Assembly (NCBI RefSeq): GCF_002865645.1
Contig: NW_020194518.1
Location: forward strand, 682,001 to 746,000
Source: Hyaloscypha bicolor E
Taxonomy: Eukaryota; Ascomycota; Leotiomycetes; Helotiales; Hyaloscyphaceae
Direction: 5' to 3'
Length of the DNA stretch: 64,000 nt
The notes under the pieces were generated by a model, which was not told where the DNA came from, ran no database searches, and saw nothing but the letters and a program-made list of their open reading frames with translations. This document shows positions 24,065 through 36,990 of the stretch, in pieces (position 1 is the first letter of the stretch; every line of letters starts with the position of its first letter). Position numbers and translations under genes: made by a program.

Positions 24065-25130
24065 AGCAGCGTTGATGTCGGAGAGTGTGGAGCTTAGTCG
24101 AACGTTCAACTTTCTTTCTTTCTTTACGACAGGGTGGGCCCTTAACGTCTTTACCAGCAGTTTTGATATTATTACCATTACATCACGCAAAACTTACCAC
24201 GGCACTCTCCCTCCAGAAGTCACTTGAGGTTCAGCGCCCTATCCTATGCTTGAGTCTTTACTATTACCCCCTTTTACGCTTTACGGAAGTATTCTCCTTT
24301 TCAAAAACGCAAGCCTCCCTCCCAAAAACTAAACATAAAACGTGGAGGTAAAAACCCCGCAGTCTGTGGAACCGGCAGATTGTGTCCTTTTTCCTTGGCA
24401 CGTTATTTTATTGGCGGCAGACCTACATTTATAGGCATACATTGACCGCCGAGTGGCGCAATCAGAGTTCGACCAGTAAGACCTCGAAGAATGGGAGGTC
24501 GACATCATACTGTGCGTCCACCGGCTTGGGGGATTTCAAATCGTGCATAACCAGTAAACCCGCCTCACCCCCGTTGTGCATGGCCTATCTTCTCGCACAC
24601 CCTTCGTTTGCGAAGCAAGGACGGGCCAGAAGCGGATTCGCGCAATTTCCCATAGTGTGTGCCATCAGATTCTGCACATTGTCATATTTGTTATGCAGGG
24701 TCCAAGACACATTGGCTCGCTTGGCTCAATTGACGCAAGGAGTGAAGACCCTGAAATTGTTCAGCCTATCATGTTGCTCTGCGGGCCACCACCCGCAACA
24801 AACAACTTATGGTGTGCCAGGTTCCAACGGGATGTCGCAAGAAGCAATGGATCCAATACCACCCATGAGGCATAGTTGAAAAGCTTCCGGCTTAATGCAG
24901 CCTGCCTGGAAGCGGTATTACCCACTCAAATGGCGGGAAAGCTTGGAATCACCGACGCACCCTGACCCGGGTATTCCATCGGTAGACCGGGCGGTGTGTA
25001 TGTGTATCAGCTGGTGTGATGGGAGATACCGTTGGCCGCAGGAAGGGCCACTTCTTCTCCAGGACTACACTGAAAGGTGACAAGTATCTCTGGTTGTGTT
25101 GCCCAATAATCAGTCGAAATACCTGTGATC
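24065..25130. other. Intergenic between the two bHLH genes
   Basis: Spacer of 1.07 kb with no recognisable gene. It should hold the copy A terminator and the copy B promoter. A short CTTTCTTTC run lies near 24.11 kb. Confidence 0.5.
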
Positions 25131-26192
25131 ATGAAGTCCACGGCTGCATACGTGGGAGATCTTGATCATGTTAGAGGACCGGAGCGCGAAGCACCACCAC
25201 ATGTCAGCGGTACTCGTCCTTCTACTGAGTTTGGAGATCACGACCCCGCGGATCAAGTACGACAGAGCGACCTCATTTACGGATATACCAGTTCTCCAGT
25301 ACCATCCTATTTCCCTTTCGATACATACCCTCAAGATCACCGAGGACAGAGCCCGTTATTCGAATGGTCCACAGTCTACCACACGACCGCTCGCTCAAAT
25401 ACCCAGACAAGAAATCAGCCCTTTAGCATCTATGGGACTTCTAGTGACAATGTCATGGCCGACGATCTCACATATGACCCCGTTCTGCCGCCTCTCGTTT
25501 CCAGCCTAGGAAGCCATGATATCCCGATGCCATTCAACTCCACTACAATGGTGTGGGAACGATTTCCAGCACCAGAGGACACAAATCTAAATGACAGCTG
25601 CTCCCTTCATACTACCAGTCAAGAACATCACCAGGACCTTGGCGATGAGAACGAGTTGGCCACTAAACTAGAGCTGGATCCTGTATTGCCGATGAATTCG
25701 CCCTCCTCATCCCTTTCAACCGTAGGTGACATCACCGAAAGCTCAGCAACGTCAGAGTGCGTTTCCCTTGAGGAACCAGAAATGTCACTAGCCAAACGCC
25801 GTCGTGTTTCTGCTCCAAGTCTGCGCTGGAACACAACGCGAAAGACGCGGAAGAAGAAGCTCGAACAGACGACCATCGTATTCCCTCAGTCTCCAACTTC
25901 CTCCACCCCGAAAACAAACCACAATGCTATCGAAAAGCAATACCGCAATCGTCTGAATGATAAATTTGAGGCATTACTGTCTGTGCTGCCAGCGCAAGAG
26001 GCGGAAAGTGAGGGGGGAAGTCTGGCAACAGTGAGTAAGGGGGATGTGCTGATATTGGCTAAGGATTATATTGAGAGCTTGGAAAAATCCCGAGACGAGC
26101 TGCGGGAGGATCGGAGGTCGTTGGAAGACGATGTTAAAAATATGAAAGAAGCGTGGATACAGTCGGGGGGGTCTGGTTTTAGCGCAGGCTGA
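25131..26192 (+). CDS. SREBP-type bHLH transcription factor, copy B
   Basis: Single exon, 353 aa from ATG 25131. The last 90 residues hold the DNA-binding domain: NHNAIEKQYRNRLNDKFEAL, LLSVLPAQEAESEGG, then VSKGDVLILAKDYIESLEKSRDELREDRRSLEDDVKNMKEAW. The YRNRLN core, AESEG loop and EAW ending match copy A, so the two are paralogues. Copy B lacks the intron that splits the basic region of copy A. The N-terminal two thirds are Ser/Thr/Pro/Asp-rich with no membrane segment, plausibly an activation region. A basic patch (AKRRRVS, TRKTRKKKLEQ) just before the bHLH may be a nuclear localisation signal. It is expected to bind DNA as a homodimer or as a heterodimer with copy A (inference). It also ends after a G-rich stretch (seven G). 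Confidence 0.87.
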   Translation: MKSTAAYVGDLDHVRGPEREAPPHVSGTRPSTEFGDHDPADQVRQSDLIYGYTSSPVPSYFPFDTYPQDHRGQSPLFEWSTVYHTTARSNTQTRNQPFSIYGTSSDNVMADDLTYDPVLPPLVSSLGSHDIPMPFNSTTMVWERFPAPEDTNLNDSCSLHTTSQEHHQDLGDENELATKLELDPVLPMNSPSSSLSTVGDITESSATSECVSLEEPEMSLAKRRRVSAPSLRWNTTRKTRKKKLEQTTIVFPQSPTSSTPKTNHNAIEKQYRNRLNDKFEALLSVLPAQEAESEGGSLATVSKGDVLILAKDYIESLEKSRDELREDRRSLEDDVKNMKEAWIQSGGSGFSAG

Positions 26193-29100
26193 GGCTCGGT
26201 CGTGGGTTCAGGAACGGCTGTCTTTGTGCACAACGAGTGGGATGTTGTTTTTTACGGCCTCGTATCGGACTTCAATACACGATGGAATCGTATTGATGAT
26301 CATCGAATCCTCTCTGAATCTTTGCGGGGCAGATCGGCTGTGCAACAATTTGAGAAGTTTACCTCCCTGCCCCTCTGCTGCTCGCTCAGTGGTTTATGGG
26401 TGCCTGTCGCCAAAGCATTTTGATTATCTCCAGGCCAATTCCACCACAAACTTACGGAGAGTCGAAAAGATTGTTTTCTCTCCAGGCGTGGCAAGCTGTT
26501 AAAGAGGTGTCCACTTGGAGTTTCCAGGTTGCAAGCGGGGTCGATGTCTCCCAGCATTCTCTCCACAATCCTTCGATTCATTGCCAAGAGAAGGAGAGGA
26601 ATTGCATGACCGATGCGGGGTATCAATGATACCGTTGTTCTCATGTCGTCGTTTGAAGAGATTTCGCTTGCGATCAGCCGACAATGTCGTTTCCTTTCAC
26701 GGGCTCATCGAATGACACTTGGCATTCTTAAGCCCAGGGGCGATTTGATCAGCCCTAACATGTTTGCTTGTTGATTTCCTGTATCTGCTTATCCTCAAGA
26801 AACAATTCTTTTCGCCATGCACTTGCTCCGCCGAGAACACAGATTGTTGGATGATTCATGGATTTCGAAGAGTTGACTGTGCATTCATCGACTGATATCC
26901 AGCAGAACATCCAAGATGCACATGCTATCAGATGGAAAACTCGAGGAAGGTATGACTCTGAAAAATTCAACACTAAGACTTTGTGGTATCCTCGTTGACA
27001 TCACCATGATGTACCCGGCCTCTCTCAATGGAGCTGTCATTGCAGAAGACCACGGTTGGCTTGAGCCACCTCCATCCCTATTCCTTGCCTTCCTGGTTTA
27101 CCAATCATCGAGTCTTGAAGCCAAGATTCTTGTACCAAAGGCCTGTATTAATGATTAAGATCCTTCATGAGGAATCTAGGGAGAGCCTTACAGAGAGAAT
27201 CTTGGGCAATGAACAGCCCAACCCTCCTATCCTGACAGCGTCAACGGGCGCTATTTTTCATGATATCTATGACAACTTCTTCGATGTAATGTACTAATAT
27301 TCAACTGACAATCATCAATTCAGCTTTCAGTGCCGAAGTGTCAAAGAGAACTATCACGTGTCTCCTAATTTTCTCCCGACTTTTGTTGCATTTCGCAGCC
27401 TTCAGGGCCCTGCAGAAGGGCTGAGTTTCTTGGGGGCGTGCGGGTGCATCGCCGGGTCGCCCCACACCCCACTTCGGGAGGAGAACGTCACCCACCAACC
27501 ATTCTTTTGAGTTCAGAAATCAGAACACCAACAGATTCGACGAAAAGTTCGGCTCTCAAATCCAGCAAGTGATCGAAGATTTCGATCAAGGGATGTCAAG
27601 GATGCCAAAACAAAGCAGCGATTTGGTGTGAAGTGTGTTGAAACGGGAGATACAGCCGGTCCAACCAGAACTCGCTCTTGTGGCATCGATGTGGCATTGA
27701 TTTACTGTAATTCGAAGAGATTACATTGTTATGAAGAGCACACTGCTCAAAATGGACCTCTCTTCTTTATGTTTGATAATTTTTTCAAGGCTGGGTCGAA
27801 GTTATGGCCAGCCTCGCGGCGGGATGTGGAAGGGGCTGCAAACCTCTGCACAACTTGAAAACGACTAGGTGGGTGATGATGCCCTGATGTGCCAGCACCA
27901 TTAAGATCTACCGGTGTATATGTTATATTGTCAGGCTTGAGTAGCTGATAGCGTCTTATTCATCTTACTTTTCATTCGGTGTTCTGATCCTGACTGTCCA
28001 TAGGTGGAACTATCAAGTGAATCTCCAATAGTTCTCAAGCGAAATGGCAACGGCTTTTGGAACATCAGAGCGACAAGCGACGAACATTCTCAAGTACTCA
28101 CCCTCACCCTCACTACCCCTCCCCAGTTATCTCCTTTGCACTCACGCAGATGCGAACGTGGGGAATCCCAACCATTGCGTCTGTCTGACATCACTAGCGG
28201 GATGTCAATTGCAGTAGGACCTTTTGTTCCGAGGACTTCCAGGAGCTTTTCTCCTGACGAAATACCGATGTGCAACAAAGCAACCACCATTCCTGCGGCT
28301 CAGCACTGATGGTGAGTTGGGAATTTTCCCGATTGGAATCTTTCGTGAGGAAAGCCAAGGGCTTCAGGCGGTCTAGATCGGGCTGTTACACGTGATGTGT
28401 AGTGCCACGACAGCACGGAGCAGACTCCACTGCAGTTGTTTCAATGATTGATGTGAGATTTATGGAGGGGTAAGCTTTCGTGGGTTCTCTCTTCAGCCTT
28501 GAGATAAGGTTGCTCGTAAAATGGGTCGACACGTGACATTCTTGAACGTTGAATCCTTGAGCGCGAGGGGCGTTACACCTCAAGACTTCTTCTAAATTAA
28601 ACTGCATCTCCCTTTTCAATGATACCATTTGGACGTCTCTGCGTTTAGAAGCAGAGATAAGTAGTTATTCCGAGACTATGTTCACGTGACGCTGAATATT
28701 TCCTCAAAGTAGCTACTCCAATCTCGACAGACTTCACTGAAGTTCTAGATCTCAAATCCACTTAATTCAGATGGTTTTATTGCACATCGCACATTCGTCG
28801 TTCAGACAATAATCAGACCATGATTGCGTTCTCTGGCCCGCCACAAACCGCCCTCCGTCAGGAGGAAGTCAGCCATTTAATCACGATGCATGTTCTTTAA
28901 CTCCCAGCCAAGCTTATCTTCGAAGTTAGTAATCCTCTCAAAGCCTTTAATTGGCAAGTTTTTATTCCGTACTTTATGGTTATTTTCACTTGCATGGTTA
29001 CAAGTCCACACTTCCTTCAAGATCTTGCCCCGGGACCCTTGATGCAATTGCGTGATGTTGCGTGCATACTGCATCTTTGGAGCGATCTGGCTGAAATCGA

Positions 29101-29360
29101 GACCATTTTTGAATTTCTGTTGTAAGTCGTACTTTCATCTCACGCCGTTGACAAACAACCCGTTGTGGCATGGAGGTTAGTACAGTACGGGCTTGGAGGC
29201 GAAAGGGGAAGCCTGGGTGCTAAATCAGAGCATTTTTCACTGTATTGTTATATATTACACGCCTAAATCTAAATAGATGCGACGATTTTTAAACTCGTAA
29301 GGTCGAGTCATTGGACTGATAGATTGCTGCAGTCTCCTGGTGTTTCATACTTCGGCGAGA
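26193..29360. other. Gene-poor region, no gene recognised
   Basis: More than 3 kb with only short open frames on both strands. None shows a domain, and none joins into a convincing multi-exon model by eye. No terminal repeats were found. The composition is like the flanks, so RIP is not evident here. Confidence 0.45.
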
Positions 29361-29975
29361 TCAGCTGTTGTTTGATAACGCGCTAGTAAGCCGCTGGCCA
29401 TTCAGACTCGTAAATTGGCTTCCGTTTACAGTGTAAATGGGAAACCCAGGAATACAGATAAGATGACCGAATAAGAATGGTGACCTGAAATACTTCTCGT
29501 TGCAAGCATTGACAGATAAACAGAATTGAAGTGGACGACCAATTGAAAAGTCGACAAAGATGGTGAGGGATGAAGAGCAGCAGCGTGGCAGCGCGTGCAT
29601 ATCGACAATATATCTCTGAAGTGGGAAAGTGAAACCATTGATGATTCCTTCGTCCAATATCTCTACCCGTTCAACAGCTCCAGAGTAAGGAAAAGAAATA
29701 TGCCGGGGAAGGGCAGAATAGCCAAGTGAAACCCGTCGTATTGCAAGATAAAAGATGTTTTCAAAATCAAAACTCCCACTCAATCCACAGATGGGGTAAC
29801 GGAAGGAGCTCGTGGAGACAACTAAATCTCCAAAACTGGCAAAACTGATTCCCTCTAAATTGTCGTTGTTTCCGTCGCTGAGAAACCAACCCAATTCAAC
29901 AGAGGAAGGTCCGCTAATGAGAGATTTTTCACGGTCTTGACGTAGGAGGCCTCTTAATTGCAGCCCTGTGAACAT
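29361..29975 (-). CDS. Hypothetical protein, possibly a fragment
   Basis: Open frame of 204 codons with an ATG start (29975). I recognise no domain. It contains several hydrophobic, aromatic-rich strands (FSIGRPLQFCLSVNA, SPFLFGHLICIPGFPIY), and the product would be neither clearly secreted nor membrane. Coding-like but disrupted sequence lies just upstream on the same strand (30.0-30.9 kb), so this may be the 3' part of a decayed larger gene. It may also be a chance frame. Confidence 0.35.
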   Translation of the reverse strand: MFTGLQLRGLLRQDREKSLISGPSSVELGWFLSDGNNDNLEGISFASFGDLVVSTSSFRYPICGLSGSFDFENIFYLAIRRVSLGYSALPRHISFPYSGAVERVEILDEGIINGFTFPLQRYIVDMHALPRCCSSSLTIFVDFSIGRPLQFCLSVNACNEKYFRSPFLFGHLICIPGFPIYTVNGSQFTSLNGQRLTSALSNNS

Positions 29976-30366
29976 TTATCTTAGCTGATTTCTTGTCCTT
30001 GTTTCAAAATTTTGCGGAGGGCTATTTTTAAGCCGCAAGAGAAGCCCGCCAACTCCTCAACTTCGATAATTGAATCAATATTATGCTCTTGTTGGAAAGA
30101 ATTGATACTCGATTGTGTTACCGGACCCGCTGGAAATCGGCATCGGAAGATAACTTCATGCTTGGGACTATCTGCGTACTGCGTAGACCTGAGGACGTCA
30201 CTCGACGTTGCTGCAGCTCAAACCAACCACAAATCAATTTACCATGCCAAAGTGAACCTAATTTGAAACATGTTTTAACAGGCTCAATAATCTCGGAAAA
30301 TATATAACTTCGTGGGGTAAGCTCATAGTGACCCCGGCGTCATATTTCGGATATCATCGTTCCCCG

Positions 30367-30915
30367 TCAGGCTGGAATTGGGATATTGGCCCACTGGACC
30401 GGAAGTTCAGGATCAAAAGCTGTCGGGATCTCCGCTGCCAGTTGTGTTAAAAACATGTGTGCTATTATGGCAATGAAAATTTGCGAGACTGGCTCAATAC
30501 ACTCCTGGTTCTTCTCGTCTGAAGCCAAAGCCTTGCGTGCCCGCCGCTCTGGGCTTCGCAAAGTCCTATCAACCACAGCTAACTCACTGACTAAACAAAC
30601 ATCGTGTTCTCAAAAAGAATCACCGAGGGAGTGTCCCAGGAAGTGGCAACTAGACTCTGGATTTGCTGGTGTGAACACGGAATGTGAAGGGTTGATCAAC
30701 TCGATCAGCTCTTCCTAAACTGCAAGTCGTTTGAAAGACACGGAATTGACAAATCGGCATCGGACTGAATCTTCCGACGCCATCTCTTGGTAGGCTTTCG
30801 AAGATTTGCGGGAGGGTAAAATGTTATTCTTGAGGACTTCAAGGGTAAAGAACGTGCAGCCCAATCGCTTGTCACACAGAGAATCCAGGGCGGCGACGGT
30901 TAGGCCTGGGAGCAT
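30367..30915 (-). pseudogene. Disrupted coding-like stretch of unknown family
   Basis: One minus-strand frame reads from ATG 30915 (MLPGLTVAALDSLCDKRLG) through FFTLEVLKNNILPSRKSS and VSFKRLAV. It then meets a TAG near 30715, continues LIELINPSHSVFTPANPESS, meets a TGA near 30607 and continues to IPTAFDPELPVQWANIPIPA. The residue composition on both sides of the stops is protein-like with good third-base bias. This suggests a real gene inactivated by nonsense changes. I do not recognise the family. Introns hiding the stops cannot be excluded. Confidence 0.35.
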
Positions 30916-33075
30916 CCAGGATACTTATGTTTGGAACCGATTAAGGAGAAGTCTCCGTTGAATAAGCTTTAGTAGACCCCATCCGATTTCGGTCGCCTTG
31001 GAAGGTTTAGATAGGAGATCAGCTGGCTCTAAAAATGATGCAAAAAGGCGGGCTGTTGTGGGGTAGATGCAAAGTTAACTAAATTGGTAAGCGACCTTGG
31101 CTCGAGACCTCAGCTAAAAGTCTTCCCTTCGGTCCTCCCGAGAAACCCCCCACTCTCAAACCCTAGCTCTCACCCTTCATGATTCGATTTGCACTATTTC
31201 TTCGAAAGGAGGTGATCGAGTGATCACGTGGCAGTGACTTTCCCTCCAGTCACCAGTGGTGGACGCTTGTCTCAAGGATGCAAGGAGCCTGTAGGAAGTT
31301 CCGCGGGGAATTCTTAATCTTTTTTTAAATTCTCGACTCCAGACATTCAGAAACGAGACACGCATTGGGGAAGCACAATGGCCTGTGTTACCCCTGAGTG
31401 AATACGTTGCAGTGGCACAGGGTCACCGATTCCAGGGCACCACGGCTGAACCACGGGCAGAAGGTGGGATTACAGCGTGGCCATCTGTGTTTTTAGGCTT
31501 CACAAGAAGCCTAAGAGACGTGCCACAGCGTGACTTACGCGAGCACAGCTCGAAGAGTGACCTGACCCGTCGACTCGGTAGACCCGATGCTTATCGTTGC
31601 TTGTCCGGGTGTGATTTCCCTTATGCCGTCCTCTTAATCTCGAGGAGTCCATCCCTCATTCATCACTTATCACTATCACACCCGACCCCGCCAGGGTCGA
31701 AACCTCAGTGGCTGGCTGGCCTGCAGAATGCAACCCCAACAAACATTGGTGACGGATCACGAAAGTAAGGGGAAAGGGAAAGGGGCGAGGAAGCAGTTCG
31801 GAACAAGCCATCTTGAATGCATAGTCATTCCGTTATTCCTTCCTTACGTCCCCCTTCAGTGAGAGACCGGTCTACTTGAAGCTGAGCAACGAGATGTTCC
31901 TGCTCTCCACGTTTTCTCCGTTTGTTCTTTTAATAAAAAGCAGATGACGCGGGCGTAGGCTTTTGGCCCTTTCCGGGGGGGCCGCTAAACACGTCTGGCG
32001 TGGTGCATATCCACGGCAGCATCGCTTGGATTTCTGCAAATCGCCTCCGCCCGAAGATCCCAGCACCATCCACGCGGTCCAAGCGCAGCAGCGTTGCAGG
32101 TCTCAGCACCCGGCTAACGCAGTGCCACCAACAACTCCCAGCCAACAGGCGCAGATGATTGGGCAGTCGGCGACTTTGCTCTGGGTCCTCAGTCTAATTG
32201 GTCGATGCTGGTTTGCTCGAGAGCAGAAAGGGGTCAAAGAGTCGGAAACAGCGCTGCTCAGAAAGCCGTACGCAGGTGGGGGAGGCTGCACCGAATCGTG
32301 AACACTTATCTGCACGCCAAAAGATCACCACTTGCACCTGGAAAATCCGTGCAGCAGATGCAGCAGTTGCACATTGACTACAATAGCAACAAGCACCCCA
32401 CAATCGAGGGTGAAAGTTTAATAAGATGGCAATTATTATGAATGGGCCCCTGATCCTCGGAGAGAAATTTCGGTCCCAACACCAAGCTGGGCCATGGCAC
32501 CCTAGCTGGTCCAGGCACCGCCCGCTGGATCCAATCTCCTGAACGGCTTCAACCGGGGCAGCTCAGACCCCAGTCCACTTTTGTTCCCTCCTGGGCAGCC
32601 CCCGGCAAGCTCGAATCCACGCCCATTTCTTCGTGTGTGATCTCCCTTCTCCTCAGTGCGCTCAGTGACTTCTCTCCTTCTTCACTCCCGAACTGCATCT
32701 GCATCCGCCAACTGCACGACACTCTGCACGAGCAGAAGCAGTAGCAGTAGCAGCAACAGGTTGATAAACGGCATCAACTTTGTTCGTGGGCCATTTTCTT
32801 AGCAATTGCGTTTGTAGCTTGCTGGTCGACGAGCAGCGACTTTTACAACCTTCACCCGCCAAGTCCGAGCATCACCTCCTCACGTTCCTTACCCTTCTAC
32901 ACTGAACCCGCCGTCGTTTGAACGGACTTCTTGCACCGCTGCCGATACATCCTTTGACTTGTGCTTGAGCTACGACACTTCCCCCTCAATATCAGGTATA
33001 TTCCGAAACATAGGATCCAGACCGTTTCGATTCTGATATACTACAATTTACAACAAATCATCTCCCACCGCTACC
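30916..33075. other. Intergenic and DENN gene 5' region
   Basis: About 2.2 kb without a supported gene. The last several hundred bases upstream of ATG 33076 are pyrimidine-rich (CCTTCTCC, TCTCTCCTTCTTC), as is common for fungal promoters and long 5' UTRs. A CAG/CAA-like repeat (GCAGTAGCAGTAGCAGCAACAG) lies at about 32.74 kb. Confidence 0.45.
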
Positions 33076-36062
33076 ATGGGTCCATCACTTAATAACCATT
33101 CCTCTTTCGTCCGACCGCGAACCAGCGACCGTGACGGTCGTCCAGGCACTCGCGACCAAGGAGACACCAACCTCATCATCCCCAGCAGAACATCTTCTCT
33201 GCACTCTCGCATCACCCAACCAATTCCTTCTACATTGGCTGTCAAACCTCAACAGCGGACTCCAAAGACCCTTACTCATGCGTACATGGTATGTGGTGTT
33301 GGACGAGAGCCGTCGCAATGGGTAAAGGCACCAGCGCCGGCGCAGGGAAAGATTGGGCACATGAAGGGAGCTGTTGGACAATTTTGGTTGCCGGAGATTC
33401 TTGGAAGCAGCCCTAGATTGGAGCAAGATAATGAGATTGCTCGGGCTCTCCATGCTGCAATGAGGGTAAGCGCTGAATCTTCTTGGAAACTTGCAATTGG
33501 AGTCTAACAAATTTATAGGCCTGTTTCCCCCACGATGTTGAGATCTGTACTGGACGCAGCCAACCGCACTGCGTGCACCATTCTTTCGTCTTGCAACAAG
33601 ATTCTTCTCACACTCTTTACGGCATTGCTCTCCGTGTTTGGTCGAGAGCAGATGAGAAGCGTGCAGAGACGATTCGTGATCTGAGAAGGCGCACCGAATC
33701 CGATTTCTATGACTCCCCTGATGAGACCTACTGGATCCCGTACTGTCTGTCATTCCTCTCCAGATATCCATTGTACAACCTTTTGGGTGATTATCTGAGG
33801 GGTATGTGGATCCACTGGAACAAAGCCACAAACCTCTTCCACGCCGAGGAGGTTTCGCGCATTCTCAGCTTCCCAGCTCCCAGACTCAATGACCTTGTCC
33901 GTATCGACATGAAGGATTATGCTCTTTGCTATCAATTCCCTTCCTCTCCAACTGGTTTCCAGAACTTCGCAATGTGGCCATTATTCTCTTGTCTCTCTAT
34001 TCCCAACATTGTTGGTGTCATAGAAGCAGCTTTATCGCCAACTCGGCGTATTATCTTTGTTAGTCACTACCCAGCAATGCTGACGGTGGCTGCTGAGACA
34101 ATCCGATACTGCGTCCGTGTTTACGAATGGAGTGGTCTCTACGTTCCAGTTGTGCATGCTAGACATGCGAAGGAGCTCGTTCAAGAGCCTGGACCATATA
34201 TTCTTGGTATTACAGCGGAATGTCGATCGCTTTTCACAGCACCCACCGATGCTCTGGTGGTCGACTTAGACCGAAATTTTGTCTTGACCTCGAGCCCTCC
34301 TACTGCTTTGACCGCCGGTCAGCGCACAAAGATGGTTAACCGTATGACTCAAGCTCTGAACGGCGATGTCACACCATCTGGTGTCCCACAACATCTCCGG
34401 TCGGCGTATGGAGGGGGGAAGTTGGTCCCAGCTGGCCAGATCATTGTCATGCGGGGTGAAGTCGAATCAATCCAAGACCCAGAATGGTGGAACCAGGATG
34501 CGATAATGGCTGTCATGGATCACGTTTGCGAGAAAATGGTAAGTTGACGTCTGATCTCATATACCCGGGGTAGGCTATATGTTCCATGTTTTGCTAATCG
34601 ATGTTTCACCACAGGGACGGAACACCGGCATGAAAGCCGTTTTTGGTGGGGCAGTAAAAAAACCACTCATGACCAAGGTATCAATGAGACATTTGAATGA
34701 GATTGTTCGAGAACGGAACCAGTACTCCAGGGATGCACTTGAGGCTTGGCAAGATTTCATCAACCTCAAGGGCCGTATGGACACGGAGCTCGGCAAGGTC
34801 ACGAAAAGAAACAACTTCCTTGTCGAGGAACTCGAAAGCTGGAAACAGCAAGTAAGCTCGGTTTCATCCAATCTTAGGGTTACTCGTGCTAACAATTATA
34901 GTTCCTCAAATTCCAGGCATTTGCAGAGCAGCTCACGAAGGAGACTCAAGATCTCAAGGTCAAGATTGAGAATCATAAGCGTGAGAACAGACGTCTTACT
35001 GGCCTCATCGACCAACAGAAGGACGATGCGGCTCGCCTTACCACCCGCCTTTCTGGCACCGAGAAACAACGTGACGATGCTCTTGAGGCCTTGGTTCTTC
35101 AACAAGAGATTGCTGAAGAGCTTGAGCGTGAGCGGAAACGAAACAAGAAGGAGCTGTCTGCCTTACAACACACCAACATGACCATCCTTCGTCAACGTGA
35201 CGAGGCTCAACGTGTCGTCCTTCACCTCCGCAGCTTGATCGGCGGCCAAACTCACCACATGGAGCACATCGTCCGCTCCCTCAGCAAGGCCCCAGAATTG
35301 TCCGAGTACATCGAGGGCGGTTTCGAAGATGAGGCTGATGATCTTGAGGACATCGCTGAGGAGGGCAAAGTTGGAGAGAACGGCGAGGAGACTCCTGCAT
35401 TCGTCGACTCACGTGCTTCATCACGATCCTACAGACACAGCAAACAAATCAACGGTGAAGATATGACTCCAGAAATGGAAGCACGCCTCACCAACGGCCT
35501 CCGAAATAGCAAGCGCTACAGCCAGATGAGCATCGTCGATGTTGCCGACCGCCACCTGAGAGACAAGACCGATGCTATCGCCCACATCATCCGAAACATC
35601 AGCGAGCAATGTGCCGCCGCCGTTGAAGGCCTTCAACTAGCCCATGACGCCGATGCTGAAGCCGAGGAACTCGCCTTGAGCCAAAGCCGCGGCCACCGCT
35701 CCAGCAACTTGTCGACAGTCACCGCAAGTGATGACGGACACTCCAACGGCGGCTCAGAGAACGGAGATGACAGCCTCCTTCATCCAAACGGGCGCGCCTC
35801 AAGCATCCCTCCAACCCCAGACCTCATCCACAACCGCTCAAGCACATCGATGTCCATCTCCAGTGCGACCACAACCCCCGAGCGAAGCAGCCAACAATAC
35901 AACATTGGCACCGACATCCCGACCAAGATCGTCGAGGACAGCGACGAGGAGATCGAGGGCCGAAGTGAAAACGAAGGCATGAACGGGACCGAGATCACTA
36001 GCAAAGCAGGCCTGGTGCACCGACCTGCTGGCGCCAGACTCAGCGCTCTGGGTGGTCACTAG
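33076..36062 (+). CDS. DENN-domain protein, putative Rab exchange factor
   Basis: Four exons (33076-33465, 33519-34538, 34615-34851, 34902-36062), all introns phase 0, give 935 aa. The N-terminal part holds the upstream DENN (FVLQQDSSHTLYGIALRVW) and core DENN segments (YWIPYCLSFLSRYPLYN, then MWPLFSCLSIPNIVGVIEAALSPTRRIIFVSHYPAML). DENN proteins are typically guanine-nucleotide exchange factors for Rab GTPases in vesicle traffic. The middle is a long coiled coil (about residues 520-680: EQLTKETQDLKVKIENHKRE, then EIAEELERERKRNKKEL). The C-terminal third is Ser/Glu-rich and probably disordered, with RSSNLSTVTASDDGHSNGG as a likely phosphorylated stretch. The domain set is typical of a conserved ascomycete DENN protein; the target Rab cannot be read from sequence. 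It is the best-supported multi-exon model in the window because all joins keep conserved segments. Confidence 0.92.
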
Positions 36063-36990
36063 GTTGACCTTTACATGACAAATGTCGAGCATTTTTTGTC
36101 TTTTTTGGACGGCGTTATACTGGAGGATATTTGTCGTATTAAGTCGCTCTGCTGGCCTTGCTATTCATTTGTGTTTTTCTGGAATGTATGTAGGACTTAT
36201 CACTTGATTGTGAGAAAAATTTGGAGTGATGTGAAGTCAAGAGAGATGGACTGAAGAGAAGGAAAGAGAAATAGGATTTTTGTTCTGGACGTTTGTTTAA
36301 TACCCAGAGTATGTTTTTGGTGGATATGTTTGGTATAGGTACATATATACTTTCGAATATATTACTCTTTGGCTAAATTATTCAACTCTTTCCCTCAAGG
36401 CCTGAATCCTCTGGAGATGCAGAATGAGAGTGTGAAGTCACAAAAAGAGCTCTGGCCTCAATGCGTCACAACTAAGTAGCACCGCCCGTGACTCAAACCC
36501 CTCTTGCCCCAGCCACCAACCCAAGCAAACAGCCCAAACTACCCTCTCCTATTCCAATCCTTCATCACTCCCTTTCTTCCCCATCTTCTCTGCCGTTAAA
36601 GGCTAGGGTCATACGTAGTATCTGTTCTGCCCAGCCTAATCGCTGGCGCTCGTCCCACTAAGGCCTACTTCATTCATTGATATGCAAAAAAGGGCGAGGA
36701 TTTCTGTGCTAGCACGGGAATCGAGGGGTGAAGAGCGGGGTGTCTCTGGTCGTACACAGTTTCCTGGCGATGGTTCGGCCAAAGAAAGGTTTCTTTAAGG
36801 TTTTCATTGCATTCCTCGATAAGGGGGGCATGATGAAGAAGAGGGGTTGAGAGAGGGTTGGTGGAGCATGACAAGCATGAGGTGCTTTAGAAGATGATCT
36901 AGTGACTTCACATTGAGAATATCAAAGTCATTCTATTGAACAAGACTCAACTGTTTGCTTGACACTCTTGATTCATGATTTCCTTCTGCA
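36063..36990. other. Intergenic, convergent 3' ends
   Basis: Spacer of 0.93 kb between the convergent ends of the DENN gene and the hypothetical gene at 36991. No gene or repeat recognised. Confidence 0.5.

Noticed and set aside
24382..24879. 165-codon + strand frame between the bHLH genes
   Set aside because: Composition is unlike a folded protein, a second overlapping frame is equally open, and no domain is recognised.
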